DNA from: an uncultured Oscillospiraceae bacterium
GTDB taxonomy: Bacteria; Bacillota; Clostridia; Oscillospirales; Oscillospiraceae
Length of the DNA stretch: 41,048 nucleotides
NCBI GenBank assembly: GCA_910579725.1
Contig: CAJTUD010000012.1
Location: forward strand, 9,364 to 50,411
Reading direction: 5' to 3'
Shown here one piece after another: positions 18,166 through 25,977 of this stretch (its first letter is position 1; each line of letters starts with the position of its first letter). The notes beneath the pieces are model-generated. The model saw only the letters and a list, made by a program, of their open reading frames with translations. It was not told the origin of the DNA and did no database searches. The translations under genes were made by a program, and so were the position numbers.

Positions 18166-19915
18166 GTTCCGTCCCCTCCATCCATGTACGCACGATCACA
18201 AAGGCGTTTACCCGCGTCTCCGGCCTGTCCTTGATCTGGGCGCAGACCTGGTACAGCCCGTCCTTTTCCGGCGCGGTATAGATGCCGTTTTCCGTTATGA
18301 CCCCGGACTGCTTATCCGGGATCAGAAAATCGCAGGGCGCTCCCAGCCCCCGCTCAAAAACAGGGATGAAGTTGACCGACGCGCCGGGGGCCACGCGGGT
18401 CACATCCGGCTCCAAACGGAGCAAGGTCCCCACTGGCATCTGATGGGAGGCGTGCTCCTCCGCGCGCCAAGCAAACCAGCGCAGCCGCAGCGCGGCCTGA
18501 CGCAGTTCGCCTTTCAGCCGTACCGCCAGTTCAAAGGTGCCTTTCTCCGGATGAATCCGCACACCCCGGTCAAAGCCCCGCTCATAAGTCCCGCTGGCCT
18601 GGGTGAACAAAGAGGCGTCGCCCAGCAGCAGATCGGTATAGTTGCGGTCGGTCCCCACTGCGGGATAGACGTTTTCGATGCCAAACTCAATGAACACCGC
18701 GCCGGGTCCCAGCTCATGGGCGATTTCATCGGAACACAGGATATTACCCTCTTGCAGATGAAGCCCGGCATTCAATATAACCGTCCCGGTCGCCATCTGC
18801 CGCTGAGGCTCTGATATAGCAGCAGCCGGCGCCAAATCGCCCGCCGCAGGCCGCTCCGCTGGGGGCGGACCGGGGAAAAACGCGCCGCACTCCAATAGCT
18901 GTTCTTTCAGGCAGGGCAGCACAGCGCGGCGGCTTTGGGCCAGAGGGAAAACGCTGTCCAGCATCGTCTGATCGCCGCAGCGCAGCAGGCGGATTCCGGC
19001 AAGGGGAATATCCTCTGCGGCGTCGTTCCACAGCTCCTGCGGGTCCTGAGACAAAAGACGCCGTTCCAGCGCGGCAAGAGGATTGCCGGAAACAACGGGG
19101 AACTCCTCCCGAAAATGGCATTGCGCCCGCAGCGGAAGGCCCCGCTTTTCCAGCAGGAATCCTTTTTCCGGTAAAGACAGCAGGACAGCCTGTGCCGTTG
19201 TATCAAGTTTGCCGGTCAATGTCAAAGTGGTTTCACCGGCCCCCAATCGTATGGACTGATCGAATCCAAGCGGCTGGCCGCCCTCCGCGGCCTGGACGCC
19301 GGGCAGCTCAGGGGAATACCGCAGAGCAATGTCCAGAGGTTCCGCGCGGAAACTCTCAACAATCAGGCGGATCTGCACCAGCCCATGGCCGGGCAGAATC
19401 CGCGGGATCACCTGCCGGATACGCAGGTCCTCATCCTCGAATAGAATCACATCGGAGAAAAGGGTCGAGCGTCCGACAGCCTCCGGCAAGAGACGCATAT
19501 CGGTCAGATAGAAGGAAAACCGCTCCCGCGCCGCCGCGTATTCCCGCACCTCTCCCTGATCCCCCGGCACAAACATGGGGTCGGTATGTTCCTCGTGATA
19601 GGCCAGCCATAAAAGCGCGGTTTCTCCATGCAGGGCGTCAAAGCCATGGAGCGCCCGAATGCGGTATATTGCTGGCTCATCCACGATCAGCCAGCGCCCA
19701 TATCCGTCCACCGCAAAGCCGGGGGACACCAGCAGGGAATCCCCGTCCACGCGCTGAACCTCCAACCCCAGCGCCACGCCCGCGCCAAAGTCCCACTGGC
19801 TGAGAAACGCCAGCTTGCGCTCCACATACGCCTGCTCCCGGATAAAATCCGAAGAACGCATTCGCTTGCGAGGGAAATAACGGTTTTTAGAAAACGGAAA
19901 GGATTGGGGCGTCAT
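18146..19915 (-). CDS. CIS-associated fibre/surface-like protein with Ig-like end
   Basis: First gene of the operon, 589 aa, ATG at 19915 preceded by AAGGAGG eight bases upstream. The N-terminus (KNRYFPRKRMRSSDFIREQA, then VERKLAFLSQWDFGAGVALG and SPGFAVDGYGRWLIV) follows a pattern seen in proteins of CIS and phage loci that begin 'RFFPGK-L-x-A-x-DF-x-x-EQ-x-Y' and continue 'GxGVV-x-GL'. The C-terminal 90 residues (VAPGASVNFIPVFERG, TENGIYTAPEKDGLYQV, NAFVIV) look like a bacterial Ig-like beta sandwich. No signal peptide is visible. It may be a particle-associated baseplate or fibre component; exact function is not known to me. Confidence 0.7.
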   Translation of the reverse strand: MTPQSFPFSKNRYFPRKRMRSSDFIREQAYVERKLAFLSQWDFGAGVALGLEVQRVDGDSLLVSPGFAVDGYGRWLIVDEPAIYRIRALHGFDALHGETALLWLAYHEEHTDPMFVPGDQGEVREYAAARERFSFYLTDMRLLPEAVGRSTLFSDVILFEDEDLRIRQVIPRILPGHGLVQIRLIVESFRAEPLDIALRYSPELPGVQAAEGGQPLGFDQSIRLGAGETTLTLTGKLDTTAQAVLLSLPEKGFLLEKRGLPLRAQCHFREEFPVVSGNPLAALERRLLSQDPQELWNDAAEDIPLAGIRLLRCGDQTMLDSVFPLAQSRRAVLPCLKEQLLECGAFFPGPPPAERPAAGDLAPAAAISEPQRQMATGTVILNAGLHLQEGNILCSDEIAHELGPGAVFIEFGIENVYPAVGTDRNYTDLLLGDASLFTQASGTYERGFDRGVRIHPEKGTFELAVRLKGELRQAALRLRWFAWRAEEHASHQMPVGTLLRLEPDVTRVAPGASVNFIPVFERGLGAPCDFLIPDKQSGVITENGIYTAPEKDGLYQVCAQIKDRPETRVNAFVIVRTWMEGTEHGAGSL

Positions 19916-20057
19916 GGAACGAACCTCCTTGCATCATCATCGGGAGCATGTTCCATACTACAGTGTGGAAGTATGGCGATGCCGCACATCTAAGGCGCAG
20001 GGAATCTCGAGGTTTCAAGTGTGAAAACTGTCGAATTATGTATTCTTTTACTATTTA

Positions 20058-20087
20058 ATGATACCATAACAGCCAAAAAATTGTCTA
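20058..20087 (-). promoter_or_regulatory. Tentative promoter of the CIS operon
   Basis: On the minus strand TAGACA (20087-20082) and TATCAT (20063-20058) are separated by 18 bases. They lie about 140 bases upstream of the first CIS gene in the only long non-coding stretch of this part of the window. The leader that follows contains a small hairpin (CCATACT at 19953-19959 with AGTATGG at 19970-19976). The boxes are imperfect, so this is a guess from position and consensus. Confidence 0.35.
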
Positions 20088-20268
20088 TCATGCGGAAGGA
20101 TGAGGCTGTTTTGCGGATAGGTATTAGACAGGAGCGCCGGCTTTCATGCAGAGATTGGACTTCCTATGCTGTTTTTCTGAAAAACAATGAAAAATGCTTG
20201 ATTTATGTTCGGTTTTTGTTGCCATGAAGCAAATGGATTATTCTGCAAGTAGTCGGAACCTGACATTT

Positions 20269-20357
20269 TTAGAAGTCATATTTAGCTGATTACTACCGCT
20301 AAAAGAAATTTATAGCGGTTATTAGAAGTAGTATTTAGCAAAATATAACCGTTAAAA
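20269..20357. repeat. 36-bp composite direct repeat with inverted operator-like sites
   Basis: Two copies of TTAGAAGTxxTATTTAGC (20269-20286 and 20322-20339; 16 of 18 bases identical) are each followed, after exactly 8 bases, by ACCGYTAAAA (20295-20304 and 20348-20357). The unit is therefore 36 bases repeated at a 53-base offset. Between them lies an inverted copy, TAGCGGTTA (20313-20321), which makes ACCGCTA/TAGCGGT a hairpin or dyad. Another dyad, CCGTT-AAA-AACGG, is at 20349-20361. The block sits between the divergent CIS operon and the HTH gene that starts at 20412, so it probably contains operators. The remaining non-coding sequence from 19916 to 20411 is AT-rich and shows nothing else I can name. 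Confidence 0.6.
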
Positions 20358-20411
20358 ACGGAGAACCGGCACAAAAAATCAAGTATCATCTCATAGAGAG
20401 GTGATGTGAAC

Positions 20412-20732
20412 ATGGATGCGGCCTTTATTGCCGAACGGATCACAGAGCTGCGGCTCGCACGGAATGTTTCCGAATATCAGATGTCGCTGGAGCTGGGCCA
20501 AAGCAAGGGGTATGTCCAGGGGATCACATCCGGGAAATGCCTGCCTTCAGCGAAACAGCTTTTCAACATTGCGGACTATTTTCATCTGTCCGTATCAGAA
20601 TTTTTTGATGATGGAAAACACGATTCCCCTTTGGTACTGGAAGCCATACAAGCCCTGCGCCAGCTCAGTGACGATGATGTAAGGCTTGTGCTGGGATTGA
20701 TCCACCGTATTATGCAGCAGCCGGAGCCGTAA
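20412..20732 (+). CDS. HTH (XRE/Cro-C1 family) transcriptional regulator
   Basis: A 106-aa protein; the ATG at 20412 has GAGGTGA seven bases upstream, while an in-frame GTG at 20406 is less well placed. Residues 5-60 carry the XRE helix-turn-helix (RITELRLARNVSEYQMSLEL, then GQSKGYVQGITSGKCLPSAK and IADYFHLSVSEFF). The C-terminal 40 residues (DDDVRLVLGLIHRIMQQ) are a likely dimerisation helix. The repeat array directly upstream is a good candidate for its own operator. It stands alone, transcribed away from the CIS operon, and is followed by a strong terminator. Confidence 0.88.
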   Translation: MDAAFIAERITELRLARNVSEYQMSLELGQSKGYVQGITSGKCLPSAKQLFNIADYFHLSVSEFFDDGKHDSPLVLEAIQALRQLSDDDVRLVLGLIHRIMQQPEP

Positions 20733-20748
20733 ACAAATAGCAAAGAAA

Positions 20749-20787
20749 CGCAGGCGCCGTCTGAAAAGACAGCGCCTGCGCTCTTTT
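20749..20787 (+). terminator. Intrinsic terminator after the HTH gene
   Basis: CGCAGGCGC (from 20749) pairs with GCGCCTGCG (to 20780), with an inner GTCT/AGAC extension around a GAAA loop, and is followed by CTCTTTTTG. It lies 17 bases after the HTH stop codon. The next 120 bases up to 20905 show no gene. Confidence 0.9.
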
Positions 20788-20905
20788 TGTTTGGGGACCC
20801 TTTAGAGGTCAAGTTTTGCTGGAAAGATGATACAAGTTTTTGAAAACAGGGATAACCGGAAATTTCTAACTTTGGGATTCCGGTAGTGTTCCGAACATTT
20901 TCAGC

Positions 20906-21127
20906 TTAGTTGTACTCGCTCCCGCTTTCCATGCGATACATTTCCTTGAGTGCGTTCAATTTAGGCAGCAAATGGGCGGTAGACCTGCTCACCATGCTAT
21001 CCCTCTGTTCCTGCGGGAGATCTTTACAGCGATCTTCCCATACTTTAATCTCATCTAAAATGTTCCGAATTGCTCGGGAGTAAATCTCAACATGGGTAAT
21101 AATGGGTTCCGACTGTTTCTTTGTCAT
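20906..21127 (-). CDS. Small helical protein, unknown
   Basis: A 73-aa protein from an ATG at 21127 preceded by AAAGGGC. It is highly charged and helical (IYSRAIRNILDEIKVWEDRC, then KDLPQEQRDSMVSRSTAHLL and PKLNALKEMYRMES). I recognise no family. It is the most downstream minus-strand frame of the accessory region, separated from the broken SMC locus by about 270 bases. No membrane or secretion signal is present. Confidence 0.55.
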   Translation of the reverse strand: MTKKQSEPIITHVEIYSRAIRNILDEIKVWEDRCKDLPQEQRDSMVSRSTAHLLPKLNALKEMYRMESGSEYN

Positions 21128-21160
21128 ATAAACTGCCCTTTCTTCTGGTTAATATCGGCG

Positions 21161-21301
21161 TCATGGCTGGTTTTTGGCGGGCGCTCTGCGGATTGTTTCG
21201 GCCTTACCATGCCAGCCCAAACAGATTGTTGTAAAATCCGCTGTTGTGGGCGGCCATTCAAAATCCACCTCCTTATCTGCCATCCGAGACGCTTTTACCA
21301 T
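21161..21301 (-). other. Possible small ORFs between 21128 and 21401
   Basis: A 46-codon frame runs from an ATG at 21301 to a TGA at 21161 and begins MVKASRMADKEVDFEWPPTT. A second frame of 17 codons (21257-21204, MAAHNSGFYNNLFGLAW) has a perfect AAGGAGGTG ribosome site eight bases upstream, lying inside the first frame. Only one of them is likely to be translated, if any. I do not recognise either. Nothing else is visible in this stretch. Confidence 0.25.
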
Positions 21302-21401
21302 GAATCTACCTATCAATCTCTTGAGCCGGTTTTGCCGGCAGCGATCCTAATGGCGAACAGCAATGCTCTAACTGTGTTAGAGGCAATGCCTTTCCAGCAA
21401 A

Positions 21402-21983
21402 TTACGCAGCTTTCTTTTTCATACGAAGGCCGCGGGCGCGAATTTGCAGCTCATCGGACAGATACCGCAGGGAGGTAAACTGGTCGTCCAAGGCCGTCAG
21501 CTCCTTATTGAGAATCCCCTCATAATAGCTGCGCTTTTCCTCCAGAGCGCGGATACGCAGCGACAGCTTTTCCAGAATGCTGGGGCTTTGACTGCCCGAC
21601 TGGATCAGATGGGTGGCCCGCTCCTCATATTCCTCGATCTCCTTGCGGGCGGCCGTATAAAAGGCGAAGGCCATTTTATCGCGCTGCTTGGCGTCGTTCA
21701 CCACAAACATGCTGTTTGCAGCCAGCGGCGAACGGCCCGGCCTCTGGAACTGATTGTTCTGCTCCAGAAGGTCGATCAGATCCTCAAAGAGGCTTAGCTT
21801 TGCCATGTAGTCCCGGGGAACGAAATACATATGGCCCCGGGCGATCTTGACCGCCTGCATGGATTCCACATAGTTTTCCAGAATGGTCTCGATCTGCCGC
21901 CTGCCCACACAGGTCTGATACAGTTCAAAGAGTTTCTGCGCCTCCATGCAGTAAGGCAGCGGGTCCATATGGGGATCGGACAC
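21402..21983 (-). pseudogene. C-terminal remnant of a DUF6744-like coiled-coil protein
   Basis: About 193 residues are readable in frame from 21983 (a GTG) to 21402; the same frame is open further upstream to about 22015. The sequence is helical with a coiled-coil tail (FYTAARKEIEEYEERATHLI, then LEKLSLRIRALEEKRSYYEG) and ends KKKAA. It resembles the C-terminal part of DUF6744 proteins found in mobile elements and phages. It has no good ribosome site. Its frame meets the interrupted SMC-type gene in a different frame, so I read it as the 3' part of a gene whose front was deleted. Confidence 0.6.
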
Positions 21984-21990
21984 CAGATTG

Positions 21991-22497
21991 TCATAGGAGA
22001 AAACACCGCCCTCTGGCGCTCATGATTTTCTCATGGGGAACCTCCGGCAGATACCGCTCCAACAGATCGCGGCCCTTACTGCCCAGCACGTCGATAAAGT
22101 AGCGGGGATTGAACATGGAGAGGAACAGATCCCGTTCCATAAACATGACGGTGAGGTCCCGCTGGGTAATCCGGCATCCATCCAGAAGAATGTCCATGTT
22201 ATCATTCACGCGCTGGCGGGTGAGCCGCCGCACTGCGCCGGTCTCGTCTGTAAACTCCATATCCACCAAAATATCTCTGGTGTTCTGGCAATATAAGTGG
22301 TCGAGTTTGGCCCCGCCATAAAAGGGGACGCCGGTGATGGCAAAGGCGATGGCGTCCGCGATACTGGTTTTCCCTTGGCCGTTGTGTCCGGTGATGGTGT
22401 TCATATCGCCAAAGGAAAATGTGGTTTCATCCGCAAAGCCCTTAAAGCCTTTGACGGTCAAAGAGCGCACGGAAAAGCTTTTCAATGCCTGAATCAT
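21991..22497 (-). pseudogene. Truncated SMC/RecF-type ATPase (N-terminal domain only)
   Basis: The ATG at 22497 has AGGAGGAGA upstream. The 168-aa product contains VRSLTVKGFKGFADETTFSF and a Walker A motif GHNGQGKTS (residues 37-45), then AIAFAITGVPFYGG, the classic start of SMC/Rad50-like ATPases. The frame stops after PHEKIMSARGRCFLL. The Q-loop region is present, but the coiled coil, ABC signature and Walker B are missing; relatives are several hundred residues longer. The stop arises where the sequence joins the DUF6744-like remnant in another frame, so the ATPase cannot work as encoded. Confidence 0.75.
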
Positions 22498-22513
22498 ATC
22501 TGTCTCCTCCTGA

Positions 22514-23452
22514 TTATGCCGCGTCCTGCGCGGTAAAGGTTACGATGTCATAGGTGTCCAAGATGTAGAATGTGACCCCGCGCTGACTTTTGCTCTGAAG
22601 CTTCACATTGTAAAGAATGACGCCGGGCGCAAGATTGGAGTCCGGGCCATGGGTATACGCCTGAAGGCATTCTCCCGCGCAATCTTGAAGCTGTACGCTG
22701 GTCCGGGAGCCGCTGTTGAGCGTAGGCTTGAGCACCGCGCCGCGTACCAGATACATGCCCTCCTGAAGGCCGGCGGCCTCTGCCGGGGTATTGGGCTGGG
22801 GTTGGGGACGGTTCCCCGGCGTTCCTTGCGGAGGAGAAGGCTGCTGCGGCGCCGGCTGGGGCGGCCGCTGCTGTCCCTGCGGACCGGTTCTCTGAGGGTT
22901 TTGCGCCGGCCGGGGCTTTTGCTGCTGCTCTTGATTGGCGTTCTGCGGTGGGACGGCAGTTTTGTTCTGGAGCTTTTGCACCCACTTCTCATGAGTCTGA
23001 TCCAGCTTTTGCCGCTCAGCATCCACAATGACAAAGCCTTTTCCGCGCTGCTCAATACTTACCCACACTTGGGTCATGCCATAGAGATAGCGCCCGATGC
23101 CCCACTCCACAGCGGCCCGTTTCATACTGTCGCTGAGACCGCCCTTGACCGATTCGATGTCGCTGTCGTCAGCACCGTCCCACTTGGTCAGCCACTGCTT
23201 CCGCTCATGGAAATAGATGGAGATTCCGCACAGCTGGGCCTTTCCATCTTTCCAGGGCTTAAACTCGTTGTGCCAGCCGTCAATGCCCACCGTATCGTCC
23301 AGGCGGTTTTGTATGGCCCGGTTGGTGACATAGGGGACAGCGAGACCCTTGGTTTTCTCCTTGTTGGTTGCCGAGACACGCCACTCAATATCCCCGTTGG
23401 GGAAGGGCGCGGTGAGCGCCTGGCGCAGCTCCTCCGGTGTTTTCTGCCACAT
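22514..23452 (-). CDS. Rad52/22-like single-strand annealing protein
   Basis: A 312-aa protein; ATG at 23452 with AAGGAGG upstream. Residues 1-160 show the Rad52/Rad22 annealing core: PFPNGDIEWRVSATNKEKTK, YVTNRAIQNRLDDTVGIDGW, and GGLSDSMKRAAVEWGIGRYL. The middle (about 165-230) is a Pro/Gln-rich disordered linker. The end (about 230-312) forms a small beta-rich domain that could bind partners or DNA. Such proteins pair complementary single strands during recombination, often on phages and plasmids. It lies in the E2/E1/JAB operon and ends in Ala-Ala. Confidence 0.85.
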   Translation of the reverse strand: MWQKTPEELRQALTAPFPNGDIEWRVSATNKEKTKGLAVPYVTNRAIQNRLDDTVGIDGWHNEFKPWKDGKAQLCGISIYFHERKQWLTKWDGADDSDIESVKGGLSDSMKRAAVEWGIGRYLYGMTQVWVSIEQRGKGFVIVDAERQKLDQTHEKWVQKLQNKTAVPPQNANQEQQQKPRPAQNPQRTGPQGQQRPPQPAPQQPSPPQGTPGNRPQPQPNTPAEAAGLQEGMYLVRGAVLKPTLNSGSRTSVQLQDCAGECLQAYTHGPDSNLAPGVILYNVKLQSKSQRGVTFYILDTYDIVTFTAQDAA

Positions 23453-23468
23453 AAAGGCTTCCTCCTTA

Positions 23469-24143
23469 TCACATAGCTTCGATAAACCGCCCCAGCGTCC
23501 ATTCGTTGGGGATCAGGACGTCTGAATAATAGAAGGACGGCTCTTTATCCTTCAGGAACTCCATCAGATCCCGGTACTCCAGCCCCAGCTTGTTGTGGGT
23601 CTTGTAATAGGAGTGCATATTGTTGGGGATACTGAGGAGAAAAGCGGGAAGATTCACCGCCTTGTGGAGCTTTTTGTAGGTGGGCATGGTATTGGCACCC
23701 ACGCACAAATGCCCGCTTCCCTCACTGACGTTGGAGAAGGGGTAGTGATACATCACCGTATCCGGCGTGGGCGTTTCATCCGCCACGACGCCGATCCGGC
23801 AGTCGGATACTTTCCCTTCCGCGTTGGTGGAAAACCTGAATACCATCCGGGGGATGGGGAAATGAGAGTAGGGGGTGTCGTACAGCGTCATATCCGCATA
23901 GAGCTTTGGATGCCACAGCACGAAACGCTTTCCCTCCCGTCCCTGCCAGACAGAAAGGCAGTTCAGCGGCAGGAACCCGCTGGAATAGCCTGGATCTTCT
24001 GTCCGCAGGCTGTTTTTGAAGCAGCTTAAAAGGGTCTGCCGGTCGATTTCCTTCCGGGTAGTAACCAACCCCTCCTGCTCCTCAATGGTGATCTTGCCCT
24101 GCCGGGGCGAAATACAGATTTTAATGTCATTTTCGGCGTTCAT
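23469..24143 (-). CDS. Prokaryotic E2-like protein, family D (PRTRC protein B-like)
   Basis: A 224-aa protein; the ATG at 24143 overlaps the stop of the preceding gene (TGATG) and is preceded by GGAGG. It contains VLWHPKLYADMTLYDTPYSH, FPIPRMVFRFS and, around residues 132-150, YHYPFSNVSEGSGHLCVGAN. The 'P-x-x-N-V-x-x-x-G-x-x-C-x-G' arrangement is that of Prok-E2 family D, which includes PRTRC system protein B, and Cys147 is the likely thioester cysteine. With the ThiF and JAMM proteins encoded upstream in the same operon, it would act in a ubiquitin-like conjugation or sulfur-transfer type pathway. The target is unknown. Confidence 0.8.
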   Translation of the reverse strand: MNAENDIKICISPRQGKITIEEQEGLVTTRKEIDRQTLLSCFKNSLRTEDPGYSSGFLPLNCLSVWQGREGKRFVLWHPKLYADMTLYDTPYSHFPIPRMVFRFSTNAEGKVSDCRIGVVADETPTPDTVMYHYPFSNVSEGSGHLCVGANTMPTYKKLHKAVNLPAFLLSIPNNMHSYYKTHNKLGLEYRDLMEFLKDKEPSFYYSDVLIPNEWTLGRFIEAM

Positions 24144-24757
24144 CACGCGGCCTCCTTCTCCGTTGCAGCCGGCACAGGCAGACGGATCACCTTCGCTCCG
24201 ACCTGCTTCGCAAGACGGCTTTCCAGCTTTGGGATCGTCTCCTCACAGAAATCAAGGATAGAAAAAAGAGCTTCTATCAGATCATAGTAGACCGCAAACT
24301 CCTCGAACAGGAAAAGGACGATCTTGGCCCCCTTTCTATCCGCGGTGCTGTTGATCCAGCGATAGTCGTAGCAGTAGCTGCTAAGTTGCATATGCCTGTG
24401 GATTGCGGACTCCAGATCCTTCGCAAGCGGGTTTTCCACCTTTGTGATCCCCTCAGCCGCTTCAAGCCTCCGGCACAGATTGTCATAGCGGGTCAGAAGC
24501 GGGTCGCGGAGGACATAGACGTCTTGATCCGATCTGTAATGGTCCCGGTCAATATATTTCTCCGGCTGATAGTGGTAGCGGCTGTCCGCGAATATACACC
24601 CCACGGCGGTTTGTTCAAGCTGAGACAGCTCATCCCAGGAGATCGTAATGTCATCGTCCAGACAGTCCAGCAGCGTGTCCAGCCTGTTGTGGTCATAAAA
24701 GATTTTTGCGATATAAAGGCTTTGCATAGGATATTCTATATCGAAATCAAGGCTCAT
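24143..24757 (-). CDS. Accessory operon protein, unknown
   Basis: A 204-aa protein; ATG at 24757 after AAGGAGG. It is mostly helical and acidic in its first half (MSLDFDIEYPMQSLYIAKIF, then DCLDDDITISWDELSQLEQT). The middle contains YDNLCRRLEAAEGITKVENP, and the second half has a hydrophobic helix (KIVLFLFEEFAVYYDLIEAL) that is amphipathic rather than clearly membrane-spanning. I do not recognise a family. It is coupled to the E2-like gene that follows, with which it may form a complex. It ends KEAA. Confidence 0.65.
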   Translation of the reverse strand: MSLDFDIEYPMQSLYIAKIFYDHNRLDTLLDCLDDDITISWDELSQLEQTAVGCIFADSRYHYQPEKYIDRDHYRSDQDVYVLRDPLLTRYDNLCRRLEAAEGITKVENPLAKDLESAIHRHMQLSSYCYDYRWINSTADRKGAKIVLFLFEEFAVYYDLIEALFSILDFCEETIPKLESRLAKQVGAKVIRLPVPAATEKEAA

Positions 24758-24769
24758 ACAGTGGCCTCC

Positions 24770-25075
24770 TTACAAAAATGTCCGTTCTTTTACACAGGCA
24801 GGTACGGTTTCACACAGTGCCTGATTCAGCTGTCTCAGCTGACTTTCCCGGCGGTCGCGCTTTTCCATGTAGCCCACCAGCTCAGGCGGGTCATAAAGCT
24901 CGAACTGCTCAAAGTCAATATCCCGCAGACGGGGATAACAGCCCTTTGCCAGCATGGGAAGAATGGTTTCCAGCAGGTACGGACTGACATCCTCCTGCTC
25001 CTTCTCATCCACCAGCGTCTCGGGCGCTTCGCGCAGCAAACCGGACAGCAGAGCAATATCTGTAAATGCCGGCAT
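24770..25075 (-). CDS. Small acidic protein, unknown
   Basis: A 101-aa frame from an ATG at 25075 (MPAFTDIALLSGLLREAPET) to 24770. The start lies four bases after the end of the upstream gene; AGGGCTG is the only, weak, ribosome site, so coupling with the upstream gene is likely. It is helical and acidic (LVDEKEQEDVSPYLLETILP, then FEQFELYDPPELVGYMEKRD). No family recognised. Close packing between two unknown proteins of the operon supports its being real. Confidence 0.6.
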   Translation of the reverse strand: MPAFTDIALLSGLLREAPETLVDEKEQEDVSPYLLETILPMLAKGCYPRLRDIDFEQFELYDPPELVGYMEKRDRRESQLRQLNQALCETVPACVKERTFL

Positions 25076-25079
25076 GGTT

Positions 25080-25640
25080 TCAGCCCTCCACAGGCCACAA
25101 GTCGGCCACACAGATGGCGTACCGGTCAACCTGGGACAGGATCTGCTGTTCCTGCTTCTCCTCGATATAGCTCTTGTTGAGTCCCAAGTAATAGAGACAG
25201 GCCGCACAGGTGATGTCACCCTGGAAAAAGCGGTTGCCGCGCTCCAGTTCCAGGCACAGTTCCGGGTCATCGCGCCGGAACGCTGTAACGGTCACACCGA
25301 TACTTTCATCAAGCCGCTCGGAAAAAATTGTCCGGCCTCTGCCGCGTATCCGCAGGTTCCGATCTGCCAGTTCCATTTCCTGCGCCTCCCTCGCGGCCAG
25401 ATAGCGCATGAGGAACACATGGGGTTCCGTCCGGCCCAGCGCCACACTATAGGGAGGCAGGCCGGGCAAAGCGGCGGGGGAAATTCTTGAGCAGATCCGG
25501 CCCAGCAGCGGCTTCATGGCGTCCGCCGCCCGATTCCACAGCATGGCCCGGAGATCCGTTAGGTCGGATTCATTCCGGAGCATGGCTTGGCCTGTATCCC
25601 CCAGCGGCAATACAACAGTAAAATGGTTTTTGTTATCCAT
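25080..25640 (-). CDS. Accessory operon protein, unknown
   Basis: A 186-aa protein; ATG at 25640 after AAGGAGA. It begins with a beta strand (KNHFTVVLPLGDTGQAML), followed by helices with LWNRAADAMKPLLGRICSRI, and continues to a segment with ITCAACLYYLGLNKSYIEEK. The CAAC pair near residue 150 could be structural. No known domain is recognised. The gene is followed after four bases by the 101-aa gene, so both belong to the same operon. Confidence 0.65.
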   Translation of the reverse strand: MDNKNHFTVVLPLGDTGQAMLRNESDLTDLRAMLWNRAADAMKPLLGRICSRISPAALPGLPPYSVALGRTEPHVFLMRYLAAREAQEMELADRNLRIRGRGRTIFSERLDESIGVTVTAFRRDDPELCLELERGNRFFQGDITCAACLYYLGLNKSYIEEKQEQQILSQVDRYAICVADLWPVEG

Positions 25641-25671
25641 ATCGCAATTCTCCTTATCAGAATTTGATGAT

Positions 25672-25953
25672 TCAATAGTCCTCTGCCAGCATGATCGTGG
25701 TAGCCGAACGGTCTTCTTCCGTAATAATCAGGAATTTGCGCCCGTTAGAGCGGTAGGCGGATACCAACCGGCCTCCATGTTTGAGCGCCTGATCGTTCAG
25801 CGCTTTGTCTCCTTTACTGACCTCGCCCCAGTCGCAGCTTAAATGGCGGCGAAGGACGTTCAGTATTTGGCTTTCCGATATGGCGGCTGCAACGCCGGCG
25901 GTCATCAAAAGACGGCCGGGCGCAAAATGTCCATAACTGATTGATTTCGGCAT
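25672..25953 (-). CDS. Small conserved mobile-element protein
   Basis: A 93-aa protein; ATG at 25953 with AAGGAGG upstream. It has the pattern MTAGVAAAISESQILNVLRR, HLSCDWGEVSKGDKALNDQA and LVSAYRSNGRKFLIITEEDR. I recognise this as a common small protein of plasmids and integrated elements with the layout 'hxxGDWG-x-x-x-x-D-x-x-x-N-x-x-A' and 'R-x-x-S-A-Y-x-x-x-x-x-x-x-W/F-I-I-T-E-x-D-R-x-x-T'. It is sometimes annotated as a restriction-related subunit without proof. Function is unknown. Confidence 0.75.
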   Translation of the reverse strand: MPKSISYGHFAPGRLLMTAGVAAAISESQILNVLRRHLSCDWGEVSKGDKALNDQALKHGGRLVSAYRSNGRKFLIITEEDRSATTIMLAEDY

Positions 25954-25977
25954 GACATAGCCTCCTTGGAAATTGGT

